Shown: positions 1-10,081 of the stretch, one piece after another | Layout of the letters: every line of letters begins with the position of its first letter | Position numbering within the stretch: the stretch's first letter is position 1 | Source: Lepidodermella squamata | Taxonomy: Eukaryota > Gastrotricha | DNA length: 64,000 nt | Assembly (NCBI GenBank): GCA_047495785.1 | Contig: JBLDXI010000042.1 | Coordinates: 2,976,001 to 3,040,000 of the forward strand | Direction: 5' to 3' | The notes under the pieces: model-generated | What the model saw: only the letters and a program-made list of their open reading frames with translations | Database searches by the model: none | Told to the model about the DNA's origin: nothing | Translations under genes and position numbers: made by a program

Positions 1-543
1 CTCAGGAATTCCAAAATTTACGGTTCGCGTATTAACCTTAATTCTCCTTATAGGTTGTCTTTAATTTCTCTTAAACTTGAAAACTCGAATCAATCGCCTC
101 TTAAAGCGAAACCTTGAATTGTCCAAAAGATTCCTTTTGAACGTGGGATCAAAGATCTTTGAGGAGTTGAAATGATTTATTGCTGAGAGATGTCGAAGTG
201 TTGCTTTATTCAGCACAAATACCTATTACCGGCTTTGATAGTAAGAAAATCAGCTATTGCTCGGTTTTTGGCTGCAACATCGGCTCTGAAACATCGGCTG
301 CAATAGCTTGATATCAGAGTTTTTAAATTATTCTCTTTATATAATTATTATTTGATATATTTCAAACGCGTTTGTGGTTTTTTATTTCTATTTCTGAATC
401 TGCGGTCATGCTCTTTCTAATTGTTGTTGAATGGCTCGCATTTCATGTAATTTCCTCTAAAATAAGCTTGTTTCTTGTTCATTTGACGGATTTTCTTTTT
501 TTCCGCTTAGACTCTGGTTCAGCTTTTCAGATGATGTGAAAAT
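1..543. other. AT-rich upstream region, no gene seen
   Basis: No coding region is supported here. It is the presumed 5' flank of the first USP-Ulp1-like gene. No clear TATA box or repeat was recognised. Confidence 0.5.
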
Positions 544-2187
544 ATGAATGAATGCTGGCGAGAAAATCGGAAATATCTCCAGTTGAAGCCCCGTGTTGCA
601 ACTATTTTGAATCGGTCGTCCAAGTACTTGAAAAGGAAGCAGAAAAAGGAAGTCATTTTCAACCGTCGACCGATCAGCCACTACCGGCCTCTAAATTTAC
701 GCCGAAACGGCAGTAATTTAAACACTGGGAGTACTGAAGACCCGAGTCTTAGTTTTCCTGGCTCCTTCGTTTCAACTTTGATCTACATCCCGCAGGTCCG
801 CCGCTTGATCGTTAGCAAACTAAATTCACTTGAAGATGGAGCAATGAAGTGTTTAATAGCTTACGTCGGAAGTTTGAGAAAAACTGACCTTGACTTGTTT
901 TTCCGAAATGTGAATTTTCCCCAAAAAGTTATGCTAGATTCTACCTCATTCGCCAGTCATTTTCTCGACTACCTCGAAAAGCTTCTGGGAAGCGAAATAT
1001 CTTCGCTATTTCTCGGCAAGTACTGCCGTCCTGGAGGACTGGAGTTCAATTTCACACAGCTCAATGTTGTTGTGCCTGATTTGAAGTTCAAAGCTGAAAT
1101 AAGTTTCCACTGGATCATTTCGGAAAACTTTCAAGGTGATGCGAAATTATCTGCTCTACCGAAAGTTTTATTGATCCAACTGACTCGGCTGGACTGCTGT
1201 TCAATATCGATCCATTTTCCGAACAAGCTTCTTTTCCCTCAATGTTTTTCGGGGTTAGCAAATATCCCTATCTACAATTTGATGACAATTTTTGAGTTGG
1301 ATGGTCAAGATGAAAACAGCTATCAGCACTCGGTCAAAATTCGAAATCTATTCAACAGCAGAATTTCGCCTTGGTTAGTTGGAGAAATGATTGGACCGGA
1401 TCAAAATGCGGCTTTTCTGGTTTCGAAAAACGCCTATGCAGTGTTATACGTCGCAGGAGATATTTTGCCACAAAATGCTAGACTAGCCCCAGGCCCTACA
1501 CCTACACCGACCCGATGTGAACGATCAGGTGCGAGAGAGATGGTTTTCAAGCTAGACCTATTCAATCTGAAGCCTGGTCGCCGCATGAGTCCGGCGGTAC
1601 TAGACAGTTATATCGACTTGATCATTCGTCACTCGAATAAGGAAATGTTCGCTTTTAGCTGGAAATTTATACTGAAATTCCTGGAGTGCGGAATTGACGC
1701 TGCTGCGAAAATTAGTGAACCAAGCGACATCAATACTTACGATTTCTTGATTATTCCTATTTTGACGCCTCGCACTAATCAATGGCTTGTTGCTGTTGTT
1801 TACCCGGCTAATCACCGGTTATTGTTCTACAACCCTGGCGTGGATACCGTCGGTCCAGTCGGCGAGGAATACTCGCCTATAATCGTCAAATGCCTCGCCT
1901 TACTTCGAGATCTCCGCTTCTGGCGTCGTAATTTAAAACCTCCTATTGTCGAGGAATTATGGACCTCCGACGAGTATCTTTCGGGTAGTTTCCCTCGCCA
2001 ATCGAGAGTTGAAGATAGCGGCGTTTTTGTTGCGAATTTCGTTCGGTGCCTGGTTGAACAACACGGCGACTACCTAGCTGAGATTCATTTCGATTTTTCG
2101 GCCGAGGGAATCGACTTGGCCAGAAATAAGATGCTTGATGATTTGATTAGTTTTCACTTTGCGCTCAATTCGAATTCAAATCGTTGA
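544..2187 (+). CDS. USP-Ulp1-like double pseudoprotease, copy 1
   Basis: Intronless, 547 residues. Residues about 66-305 follow the ubiquitin-specific protease (C19) order. A Cys-box-like PGSFVSTLI has Ser74 where the family has the nucleophilic Cys. Next come the SFASHFLDYL and SSLFLGKY segments, the LPKVLLIQLTRL strand, YNLMTIFELDG, a His-box-like QHSVKIR with His262 kept, and AYAVLYV. Residues about 345-505 follow Ulp1/SENP (C48): MSPAVLDSYIDLI, FLIIPI, then Gln413-Trp where His-Trp is expected, Asn430 in place of Asp, Gln486 kept, and DSGVF with Ser492 in place of Cys. I infer it is catalytically dead and acts by binding ubiquitin-like proteins. That both domains are real folds is inferred from motif order, without a search. 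A paralogue starts 91 bp downstream. Confidence 0.8.
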   Translation: MNECWRENRKYLQLKPRVATILNRSSKYLKRKQKKEVIFNRRPISHYRPLNLRRNGSNLNTGSTEDPSLSFPGSFVSTLIYIPQVRRLIVSKLNSLEDGAMKCLIAYVGSLRKTDLDLFFRNVNFPQKVMLDSTSFASHFLDYLEKLLGSEISSLFLGKYCRPGGLEFNFTQLNVVVPDLKFKAEISFHWIISENFQGDAKLSALPKVLLIQLTRLDCCSISIHFPNKLLFPQCFSGLANIPIYNLMTIFELDGQDENSYQHSVKIRNLFNSRISPWLVGEMIGPDQNAAFLVSKNAYAVLYVAGDILPQNARLAPGPTPTPTRCERSGAREMVFKLDLFNLKPGRRMSPAVLDSYIDLIIRHSNKEMFAFSWKFILKFLECGIDAAAKISEPSDINTYDFLIIPILTPRTNQWLVAVVYPANHRLLFYNPGVDTVGPVGEEYSPIIVKCLALLRDLRFWRRNLKPPIVEELWTSDEYLSGSFPRQSRVEDSGVFVANFVRCLVEQHGDYLAEIHFDFSAEGIDLARNKMLDDLISFHFALNSNSNR

Positions 2188-2278
2188 TTTTCTAATTTTG
2201 TTATAATTTTTCGTATTTTATGCATTTTTTGTACTTGGTGATGAAATTTGACTTGCTATTTAGGGATAATAGATTAAG

Positions 2279-3970
2279 ATGAAGCCGATAATTTTGTCGC
2301 GTGTCATTCGCTCAGTGGAGGTGCAAAATCCTGATGTGCTGCGGAGACCCGGCGAGTCATCTGAATTTCTGATTTCAAAAATGAGAACACCTTACCAGCT
2401 TCCTAAACCACGGAAGCTAACGCAAAGACCATTTGAATTGAAGCGGGCGAAGATACCTATTATTGTTGGCAGATCGCTTGATTTACAGGATGAAGTCCAA
2501 AATATCGGCGCTGAAATGAATGACGACCCGAGCCTCACTTTTCCTGGTTCATTCATTTCAGCTTTGATCAATATTCCGTATATTCGAAAATTGATCGTTA
2601 GTAAAACTAATTTACTTGAAGATGAGGCAATCAAATATTTGAAAGCCTATGCTGAAAGTTCGAAAAAAGCTGACCTTGACTTGTTTTTCCGAAAACTGAG
2701 TTTGCCGCGAAAAATTCTACTGGATTCTACCTCATTCGCCAGTCATATTATCGAATTTCTCGCAAAGCATTTTGGCGATGAAATTTCTTCGCTTTTTCTC
2801 GGCGAGTGTCGCAGACCTTCAAAGCAGAGGGGTTATTGGAGCGTGGCCAAATTTTCTCAGCTAAATTTCATTGTGCCAGACTCGAAATTCAATCAACAAC
2901 TCTCTTTTCAATCGATTAGTTTGGAAAACTTGAAAAATGATGCGGAAATAACCTGCCTGCCAAAAGTTTTGTTAATTCACTTGACTCGACTAGACCCGTG
3001 TTCAATGTCAATTCAATTTGCTAACAAGCTGCGATTTCCCGCGGGAATTTTCGCTGGATTGCCAAAAGTTCCTGTCTATAACTTGATGGCGATTTTCGAG
3101 CAAGAAATTATCGATGAAAACATCTATGAATATTCAATTAAAATTCGAAGTACACTCAATCAAGGTATTCCACAATGGTTGATCGGCGGAGCCCTCGGAC
3201 CCTGGCGATATGCGTCGCACTTTGAAGACCCGCTCGTGTCGAAAAACACTTACGCTGTGTTGTACGCTACGGAAGAAATTACCGGTTTCTTCCAAAATTA
3301 CGAAGCTAATATTGGACGATTAAATGACGCGCCCTTACAATACGATTTGTGGAAATTGGCAGCCGGGCGCGGCGTCACTTCGAGGGTCTTAGATGCCTAT
3401 CTCGACTTGATCACCCGTCGCTCAAATGGAAAATTATTCGCGTTCAGCTCGCATTTTTTCTCGACTTATTTGTCTCACGGTATCGAGGCAGCTGCAAAAA
3501 TCAGTAATCCGACTGGCTACCATTATAAAGATTTCTTGATCATTCCAATAACAGATTCAACTCGAAGTGATCAATGGCAAGTTTGTATCGCCTACCCGGC
3601 TTATAACCGGTTATTGTTCTACAACCCGGGCGTGGTTGCTCTCGGTCCAATTGGGGATAAATGTTCGCCTGAAATCGTCAAATGTCTCTTCTTACTTCGC
3701 GATCTGCAGGCCAGACAGTCTAACCAGGGTCCTCTTGACATTGAGGAATTATGGAACTCTGAAGAGTTTATAACAGGCAGTTTCCCTCGCCAATCGAGAG
3801 TTGAAGACAGCGGTGTTTTTGTTGCGAATTTCGTCCGATGCCTGGTTGAACAACACGGTCGCCTAGCGGAAATACATTTCGATTTTTCGGCCGAGGAAAT
3901 CGGCGAAGCAAGAAATCGGATGGTGTACGAATTGAAAACTTTATTGTTTCCGATTGTGAAACTGGGTTGA
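2279..3970 (+). CDS. USP-Ulp1-like double pseudoprotease, copy 2
   Basis: Intronless, 563 residues, paralogous to copy 1 along its length. The USP-like part starts at about residue 83 with PGSFISALI, where Ser91 replaces the catalytic Cys. LPKVLLIHLTRL is the next landmark. The His-box position reads NIYEYSIKIR, so the His kept in copy 1 is Tyr285 here. The Ulp1-like part has Gln432-Trp for His-Trp, FYN with Asn449 for Asp, Gln505 kept, and DSGVF with Ser511 for Cys. All catalytic residues except the oxyanion Gln are therefore replaced. Its N-terminus (MKPIILSRVIRS) matches copy 3 better than copy 1. It lies 91 bp after copy 1 and 85 bp before copy 3, close enough for a trans-spliced operon. 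Confidence 0.8.
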   Translation: MKPIILSRVIRSVEVQNPDVLRRPGESSEFLISKMRTPYQLPKPRKLTQRPFELKRAKIPIIVGRSLDLQDEVQNIGAEMNDDPSLTFPGSFISALINIPYIRKLIVSKTNLLEDEAIKYLKAYAESSKKADLDLFFRKLSLPRKILLDSTSFASHIIEFLAKHFGDEISSLFLGECRRPSKQRGYWSVAKFSQLNFIVPDSKFNQQLSFQSISLENLKNDAEITCLPKVLLIHLTRLDPCSMSIQFANKLRFPAGIFAGLPKVPVYNLMAIFEQEIIDENIYEYSIKIRSTLNQGIPQWLIGGALGPWRYASHFEDPLVSKNTYAVLYATEEITGFFQNYEANIGRLNDAPLQYDLWKLAAGRGVTSRVLDAYLDLITRRSNGKLFAFSSHFFSTYLSHGIEAAAKISNPTGYHYKDFLIIPITDSTRSDQWQVCIAYPAYNRLLFYNPGVVALGPIGDKCSPEIVKCLFLLRDLQARQSNQGPLDIEELWNSEEFITGSFPRQSRVEDSGVFVANFVRCLVEQHGRLAEIHFDFSAEEIGEARNRMVYELKTLLFPIVKLG

Positions 3971-4055
3971 TTTTTTATTCATTATATTTTGATATTTTCG
4001 ATATAAATTTTTGATAATTTTTATTAAATGTTGATACAATAGTGCATTTAAAAAC

Positions 4056-5573
4056 ATGAAGCCGACAATTCTGTCGCTTGTAATTCGTTCGGAAGAAAAG
4101 CAAAATTCGATTAGACTGAGAAAATCCGGCGAGACATCTGATGAGATGGTTTCGAAACTGAGCAAGATCACTAATTCGCCGGATTTTTCAAGCATTCCTG
4201 CCCTGAAACCTACCAAATTTGGCAGCGAAATCGTTGAAGATCCAAGTCTAGGCTTCCCAGGCGGTCTGATCTATGCCATCGTTCAAATACCGCCGATATT
4301 TCACATGTTGCAGAGCTGTTGGCCGCAAAGTGAATCGATGAATAAACTTTTTTCATACGCGACAGATTTTCGGAAATGTGACCTGGACGGCTTCTTGGAA
4401 AGTTTGAAATTCAGCAGGAAAACGATGCTGGACCCTGTTTTGTTCGCGAGCGAGTTGATGAAGCATCTCGGCGAGAAGTTCGCGACCCTTTTCTCCGGAA
4501 AATTCGCAAATTCCGCCCGTGGCATCAAGGCAGAGACTTTCAATCAGCTTAATCTCATTGTATCGCCTCAGAGTCATAATCTGACCATGTTGAAAATTTT
4601 ATTAGAAAATTTCCGTGAAAATGTGAAAATTGTTTGCTTTCCAGAGCTGCTACTGATGCATCTGACGCGATCAGATGATTGTTTGATGCAAATTTCCTTT
4701 GTTGACCATTTAACTTTTCCCGGGAAATTGATGTTGAGAAATGCGACTAGTCCTTCTTACAAGTTAGTAGCTGTTTTCGAGTTGAAACAATCAGGAGAAG
4801 AGGATTATCAGCACTTGGTGAAGATGCCTTTCCTACTTCATAGCAACCGTGTAAAAACTCGCCGCTTCACATCTAGTGATGCTTTTGCTGTCTTGTATGT
4901 TAAGGAGGAATTTTTATCATGTGAAGGCTTCAAAAATATTAAAGGTGACACTCGAATTTCTAAGCATGAATTTGCTAATTTCATTGCCGGCCTTGGTGTT
5001 TCGCCGTCTGTAATGGATGCTTACCTAGGAAAAATTATTTGTGCCTCAGCTAATCCGCGAATATTTTGTTTCGGCTCGGATTTCTATCCTAAATTCACTA
5101 ATCAAGGAATTTTCGCTGCTTTTAAGCTGGATAACTCTTTCAAAATGTCCCACTACGACTTCATGATCATTCCTATTTTTGACCCTCTAACGACGGTCTG
5201 GTACGTCGCAATTGCTCTCATGCGAAGTCGCGGCGTTCTTTTCTACAGCCCATTCGGATTAACTGGTGATCGAAAGTACGTTACAAATATTCTGAAATTC
5301 ATGCAACTTCTCGAGGAATGTGAAGCGTCTGTTTCAAGTAAAGTAGTTGGTAAAACTCCTCAGTGGTTTGAAATCGGTCCAGTTCTTGCGGAAGTTCCGA
5401 GCAACGTGCTGAAGGCTGATATTGGCCTTGTTATTGCGAAATTTGTGCGTCGTTTTGTTGAAAGTAGTACTGGCGACAATCCTCATGTCTACTTCAATTT
5501 TTTGATTGAAAATGTGAATGAAGAACGAAGTCGAATGATTGATGCGTTGAACGGCAGTTTTGATACTGAATAG
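4056..5573 (+). CDS. USP-Ulp1-like double pseudoprotease, copy 3 (most diverged)
   Basis: Intronless, 505 residues. It shares the N-terminal MKPTILSLVIRS with copy 2. The USP-like Cys box reads PGGLIYAIVQ, so Gly70 sits at the Cys position. SELMKHL, TLFSGKF and LLLMHLTRS follow, then YQHLVKM with the His kept, and AFAVLYV. The Ulp1-like part keeps SPSVMDAYL and FMIIPIF. It has VW for HW, a Ser in place of the Asp, no clear Gln, and ADIGLVIAKF where the family has DCGVF, so Ile replaces the catalytic Cys. It is shorter and more degenerate than copies 1 and 2 but keeps an open frame, which suggests a selected non-catalytic role. Confidence 0.75.
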   Translation: MKPTILSLVIRSEEKQNSIRLRKSGETSDEMVSKLSKITNSPDFSSIPALKPTKFGSEIVEDPSLGFPGGLIYAIVQIPPIFHMLQSCWPQSESMNKLFSYATDFRKCDLDGFLESLKFSRKTMLDPVLFASELMKHLGEKFATLFSGKFANSARGIKAETFNQLNLIVSPQSHNLTMLKILLENFRENVKIVCFPELLLMHLTRSDDCLMQISFVDHLTFPGKLMLRNATSPSYKLVAVFELKQSGEEDYQHLVKMPFLLHSNRVKTRRFTSSDAFAVLYVKEEFLSCEGFKNIKGDTRISKHEFANFIAGLGVSPSVMDAYLGKIICASANPRIFCFGSDFYPKFTNQGIFAAFKLDNSFKMSHYDFMIIPIFDPLTTVWYVAIALMRSRGVLFYSPFGLTGDRKYVTNILKFMQLLEECEASVSSKVVGKTPQWFEIGPVLAEVPSNVLKADIGLVIAKFVRRFVESSTGDNPHVYFNFLIENVNEERSRMIDALNGSFDTE

Positions 5574-5676
5574 AAATTTGAAATTTCATGGACATTATTT
5601 TCTTACTGAGTTTTAAAAATTTGATCTACTTCGCTTTTATTTTCTGCCCTTTTAGAGGTTCTATTTTGATTTTATC

Positions 5677-7704
5677 ATGACCTCTTTGTCTACCTCACTG
5701 GAATCTCAAAGCGAAGACCAGGTTTGAAATTTTTTAAACGGGATACTTATTTTCAGCTCGAAATAATTGGAATATTTGATTGCTTCGGATTCTATTGTAA
5801 AGAAAATGAAATTAATTCATTTTATTTTTCACATTTTCAGCAGAACGCTTGTCCAGTTTGCATGCGGTACTACACCGATCCGCGAAGTCTCCCTGCCTGC
5901 GGGCATGTCATCTGCCTAACTTGCGCTTCAAAATTAGCTGGACCTCTAACTTACATTCACTGCCCTGTGTGCCAAGCTTACAACTACCTGGGCGATCAAG
6001 GTGTGAATGAGCTGAAAAGCGCACTCGTCGCTTATCGACCTAACGACTCGATAGCTAATCCGACTTTTTCGGGATCTAATGGCAGTTTGGATTTCGGTCC
6101 CGCTTCTGAGATTTCAGATGGCACAATTTGTCAACATCGTACCTCAAAATCTGGTTCAAGCTGCCAACACTGCAGTCAAAAATTCTGTCTGAGTTGTGAA
6201 ATTAATCACAAGGAAAGAATCAAACTTGAAATAATAGAAATGGCTATTCGGGTATTTTATTTTTCAATTCCTGATCTCTGAATTTGGATAATTATTTCAG
6301 GCTGGCTCAACTGTTGGAATCGAAGCTGGTATTCGCCTGAAATGTTCAAGAAATATCGAACAAGTGAAATCGGAAGTCCTGCAGTCATTTCAAGAAATCG
6401 AAGATGACTTTTTATGCAAACTTGAACAACGTAAAACTATCATACTCGAGCGGCTCGATCAATTGGGAGCGGAAAAAGCTGGAAAACTGGCGAAAATCGA
6501 CATCAAAGCCGACCCGGGTATGCTAGCCTTGGCCCAAGCCCTGCCCAGTCGATCTGTTCTAGCAATCAGTTTGAATGATCTCGCAGTTCTGCATCAAAAA
6601 ATTGCAAATCAGGTGTGGTTTTTTTGAAATCTTCTAATTTTAAGGTGGATTTTTGAATTTTTCTAGATACGCGAAAGTGAACACAAAGTGGCAGAAGAAA
6701 TGGGGAAGGAAAGCATAAACATAAATTTCGATGTTTTGCTGCCTGGAGTTAGCTTCAAACCTATGCCTGAAAGGCATTTCGAAGTTGCGAATTGGGTGGC
6801 GGAAAAGTCTCCCAAAACTGAGATAGCCGAGATCCCGCAGCCGAAACCAGAAATCTTGTCATCGCCTGCAAGTCCGACCAGCTCAAGTGGAAAGCTTGAA
6901 GAATCGGATCAACCACCTGTAAAGCGGTCTAAAAATGGGCAAAACGAGAAGGCGAAAACTCGTTTAGCCTGTTGTGAGCTCGTTCAAAAAATTCAAACTG
7001 GCAACCTAGATTTGGTGAAAAATTTCTTCGCAAAACACAGCGATTGGTCACCGTCATTCATCGGTTCGATGATTGAATCTCGCGAAAATGGCGAATTCAC
7101 TGCCCTCCACACCGCAGTTCGTAAGGGAAATCTCGAAATTGTCAAATTTTTGATCGAGGAATGCTTCGCGAATCCGCTGGCGTTGACAAATGACGTTAAA
7201 GCGAACTGCCTTCATGTTGCAGCTGCTCATAACCACCTTGAAGTTTTTCGCTATATCGCCCAGAGAAATCCGTCGCTTTTGACTAGCGTTAATAAATTCG
7301 GCGTAACAGCACTTCACACCGCGATTTCGCACAACGGGTTTGAAATTGTGAAGTTCCAACTTTTTGCCTTGCGTGTCGATCCGAACATAAAAACGGGCGG
7401 GGACGGGAAATCAGCTCTTCATTTCGCATCGGCTCATTCTTCGATTCAGATGGTTCAGTTGCTGATTTCAGCCGGTGCCCACATTTACGCGAAGGATAAT
7501 TACGGGAAGCTTCCGATTCATGCGGCGGCTCAAAGTGGCGCCGATGCGATTGTCAATTTTTTCCTGCAAATCGACCCGCGTCTAGCATTGGCTGTTACTA
7601 CGAAAAACTGGACCCCGGCGCAAGTCGCTCGAAACAAGGGCCATCAGAATCTGGCGAATGCTCTTCAACGATTCGAAGCCCGCATAACTGGATGTGGAAT
7701 TTAG
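5677..7704 (+). CDS. RING-B-box-coiled-coil-ankyrin protein 1 (TRIM-like)
   Basis: Exons 5677-5721, 5841-6251, 6301-6612 and 6667-7704 (all phase 0) give 601 residues. The RING finger starts in exon 2 with CPVC, CGHVICLTC and CPVC, the C3HC4 spacing. A B-box 2 pattern (CQH, CQHC, CLSC, H) follows near residues 107-135. A Glu/Lys/Leu-rich coiled-coil stretch covers about 175-215. Six ankyrin repeats run from about residue 398 to the end (ALHTAVRKGNLEIVKFLIEE is the first). By family knowledge such proteins are E3 ubiquitin or SUMO ligases, with the ankyrins selecting targets; the substrate is unknown. It starts 103 bp after the third USP-Ulp1-like gene on the same strand. Confidence 0.85.
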
Positions 7705-7865
7705 CTTAGTTTCATCGAGGAGAAACGAGTGACTTTTTCTATATTTTTTCAATTGATTTGATATGAATTTTAGTTATTTTCTGTTTTTCTCAATTTCAAC
7801 CTGATTTTGTGCTTGACATTTTTTCATTTTTTTCAGTAAAATTAGCTATTTTCGTAGGTTTTACA

Positions 7866-8289
7866 ATGCCACAGATTAGGAAGCTTGACGAGTTTGACTC
7901 AGATTTCGAAAGTTCAGTCATCAATCATTTTCTCTTTGTTGGTTTGAAGGCGATCGCCCCCAGGTATGTTTCCTCGGAATCCGCTTCGGATAGTGTAAGT
8001 CCAGACCAATACGATTCGCCATATTTTATTCGAAATTTTTGTTCAGATTTCCGATGATCCGGCTCGCCATGTACGCGTAAAGACGCCGTTAGTTGGCAAA
8101 TCTGGCTTGTTGGTCCAGAGAAGGTGCCGTGACTGTGTGGCTATCTTGAAGGCTTTGGGTTTGAATGGTTACCTCGAAACTAGAAAATTCGCGATGGCTA
8201 CTTATCTCGTGTGCGACGGCTGCCCTTCGAAGCCCTACCTTTGCTTGCGTTGCTTCGAGCGCCACAAATCTCAGCTTAACTCTTCTTAG
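7866..8289 (+). CDS. Small piggyBac-type zinc-ribbon protein, copy 1
   Basis: Exons 7866-7994 and 8047-8289 (phase 0) give 123 residues. The N-terminal half has the family motif SDFESSVINHFLFVGL. The C-terminal half has a Cys pair CRDC, then CDGCPSKPYLCLRCFERH. The spacing C-x2-C ... C-x2-C-x5-C-x2-CF-x2-H resembles the C-terminal cysteine-rich domain of piggyBac transposases, which binds transposon ends. No transposase catalytic domain is present, so this would be a domesticated DNA-binding or adaptor remnant. That function is inferred. It is first of five tandem copies between the two TRIM-like genes. Confidence 0.75.
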
Positions 8290-8413
8290 TCGATAAAGTG
8301 GACTAATTTATATATTTCGCTATTTTTATACCCTTCGCATCACGGCTTGATTAATAATTTTATTGCTATTCGAATTTCATCGTTTTGTAATTTTAGTGGC
8401 GGATTTTGATTCG

Positions 8414-8828
8414 ATGGCTTTGACTAGAATTACTACCGAATCCGATTTTGAAGTGGTTTTGATTGACTACCTTTTGTTCACCGGCTTGAAGTCTTTAGGA
8501 AACAGGGTGCCTGCTAAAATTTTAGCCGCGGAAAAGGACAGCGTAATTTCGTTTAAAAATTCGCGATTTTATTTCTTGATGTTTTATTTTACAGAAAATT
8601 AAGGGTGACTCAGATCGGCACGTGCGCGTTAGGACGACTGTTCGAGACCAGAGTGGGCAGTATCAGAACAAAATATGCCGCAGCTGTTGTTTGCTTCTGA
8701 AATTACTCGGGATCACGTTTCAGATAGCCGCCAATCGTTTCGTTTACAAAACGACATTCGTTTGCAATGGGTGCCCTTCAAAGCCTCACATTTGCCCTCG
8801 CTGCTTTGAACGTCACTTGCAACATTGA
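8414..8828 (+). CDS. Small piggyBac-type zinc-ribbon protein, copy 2
   Basis: Exons 8414-8542 and 8595-8828 (phase 0) give 120 residues. It has SDFEVVLIDYLLFTGLKSL near the N-terminus, DRHVRVRTT at the start of exon 2, then CRSC and CNGCPSKPHICPRCFERH. The intron is at the same position and phase as in the other copies. The start was chosen at 8414 because it aligns with the other copies' MxxxxxxSDFE start. Function is unknown; the zinc ribbon suggests nucleic acid or protein binding. Confidence 0.75.
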
Positions 8829-8983
8829 AATGATTTTCAAGTTCTATTTTTCATGTTTCATATTTACAGTTTTGCCTATTCAATTTTTTATTTAAGTCTC
8901 GGAAATTGATAATATTCGTAGCTCGTAGCGGTGTTTTTTCAATTATCGATTCTACCTTTTCATCCTTCGTAGCTCTCGTGTAA

Positions 8984-9409
8984 ATGACCGGAAATAGTTT
9001 TTCGTCTGATTTTGAACCGTTTTTCGTCGAATACCTCCTTCATGTTGGTATGGGCGCTGTTCCGCCGCATTACTTGCCTAGATCCACCATGGAACTTGTG
9101 GATAAAGTGAGCAAATCACGATTTTCCCTCCGAAACAGAAAACATTCTTTTTAGGTTGTCGATGATCCGGGCAACCACAAACTGGTGAGAACCGCCTCGC
9201 GGTTCAGCAATGGTCAACCTCAAAGGCTTGCGTGCCGTCATTGCCGCGCTCTCTTGTCCGCCCTGGGGTTTTCTTGCCATCAAATCAACAAATATGTGAA
9301 AACGGTCATTTATGTGTGCGATGGGTGCCCATCGAAGCCTGCCCTATGCGGAAGATGCTTCGAGCGCCACAAAATCGTGCGAGAAGAATCGCCGAACAGA
9401 AAAAATTGA
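8984..9409 (+). CDS. Small piggyBac-type zinc-ribbon protein, copy 3
   Basis: Exons 8984-9106 and 9155-9409 (phase 0) give 125 residues. It carries SDFEPFFVEYLLHVGMGAV, then VDDPGNHKLVRTASR, CRHCRALLSALGF and CDGCPSKPALCGRCFERH. It has a longer basic tail (REESPNRKN) than its neighbours. The gene is 155 bp after copy 2 with no promoter recognised between them. Same family as copies 1, 2, 4 and 5; role unknown. Confidence 0.75.
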
Positions 9410-9592
9410 TGACCCATTTTCATTCGCATTTTATTTTTTTATCAACTCGGCGACATTTCTTTTATATAATATGAAATTTCTGAGATCTGAGATTTTATCT
9501 AAATTTTATAAAATCATGTTTCAACGGTAATAAAATAGTAAAAATAGGGAATTTTCGATCACAGAAATACAATTTATATCGCTAACCTCTTA

Positions 9593-10012
9593 ATGAACCC
9601 GGAAGCGTTAAGTGTCGCTACGAAAAACGATTTTGAGTACGCGTTTATCGAATACTTGCTGCAAACTGGTTTCATCGCATTACCTCCCAATTTAAATCCG
9701 AAAAAATTAGTGGCCGAACTGGAATCGGTGAGTTTTCTCTCTCGTTTTCAACTAATTCTGATTTATACATTGTTTAAGATTTCTGATGACCCAGACAATC
9801 ATGTGCGAGTTAAAACAACTATTTTGGGTAGAACCGGGCGGCCAATTCAGCGATTTTGCCGGAACTGCTGCGCCCTCATCAGCGCTCTTGGATTAACTAG
9901 CAGAGACCACAAAAGAATGTACATTTGTTATACGCGTTACGAATGCAGTGGTTGCCCGTCGAAACCGCCCTATTGCCAGCCGTGCTTTGATCGCCACAAA
10001 TCTTCTAAATGA
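9593..10012 (+). CDS. Small piggyBac-type zinc-ribbon protein, copy 4
   Basis: Exons 9593-9727 and 9779-10012 (phase 0) give 122 residues. It has NDFEYAFIEYLLQTGFIAL, ISDDPDNHVRVKTT, CRNCCALISALGL and CSGCPSKPPYCQPCFDRH. All zinc-ligand positions are kept. The acceptor (TTTAAG) is weaker than in the other copies but aligns exactly with their exon 2 start. Role unknown. Confidence 0.75.
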   Translation: MNPEALSVATKNDFEYAFIEYLLQTGFIALPPNLNPKKLVAELESVSFLSRFQLILIYTLFKISDDPDNHVRVKTTILGRTGRPIQRFCRNCCALISALGLTSRDHKRMYICYTRYECSGCPSKPPYCQPCFDRHKSSK

Positions 10013-10081
10013 AATATTTTCCACCTGAATTAGAGCATGATTTTGTTTGCTTTTAGCCCAGTTTTGTTGACAGGCTTCGAA

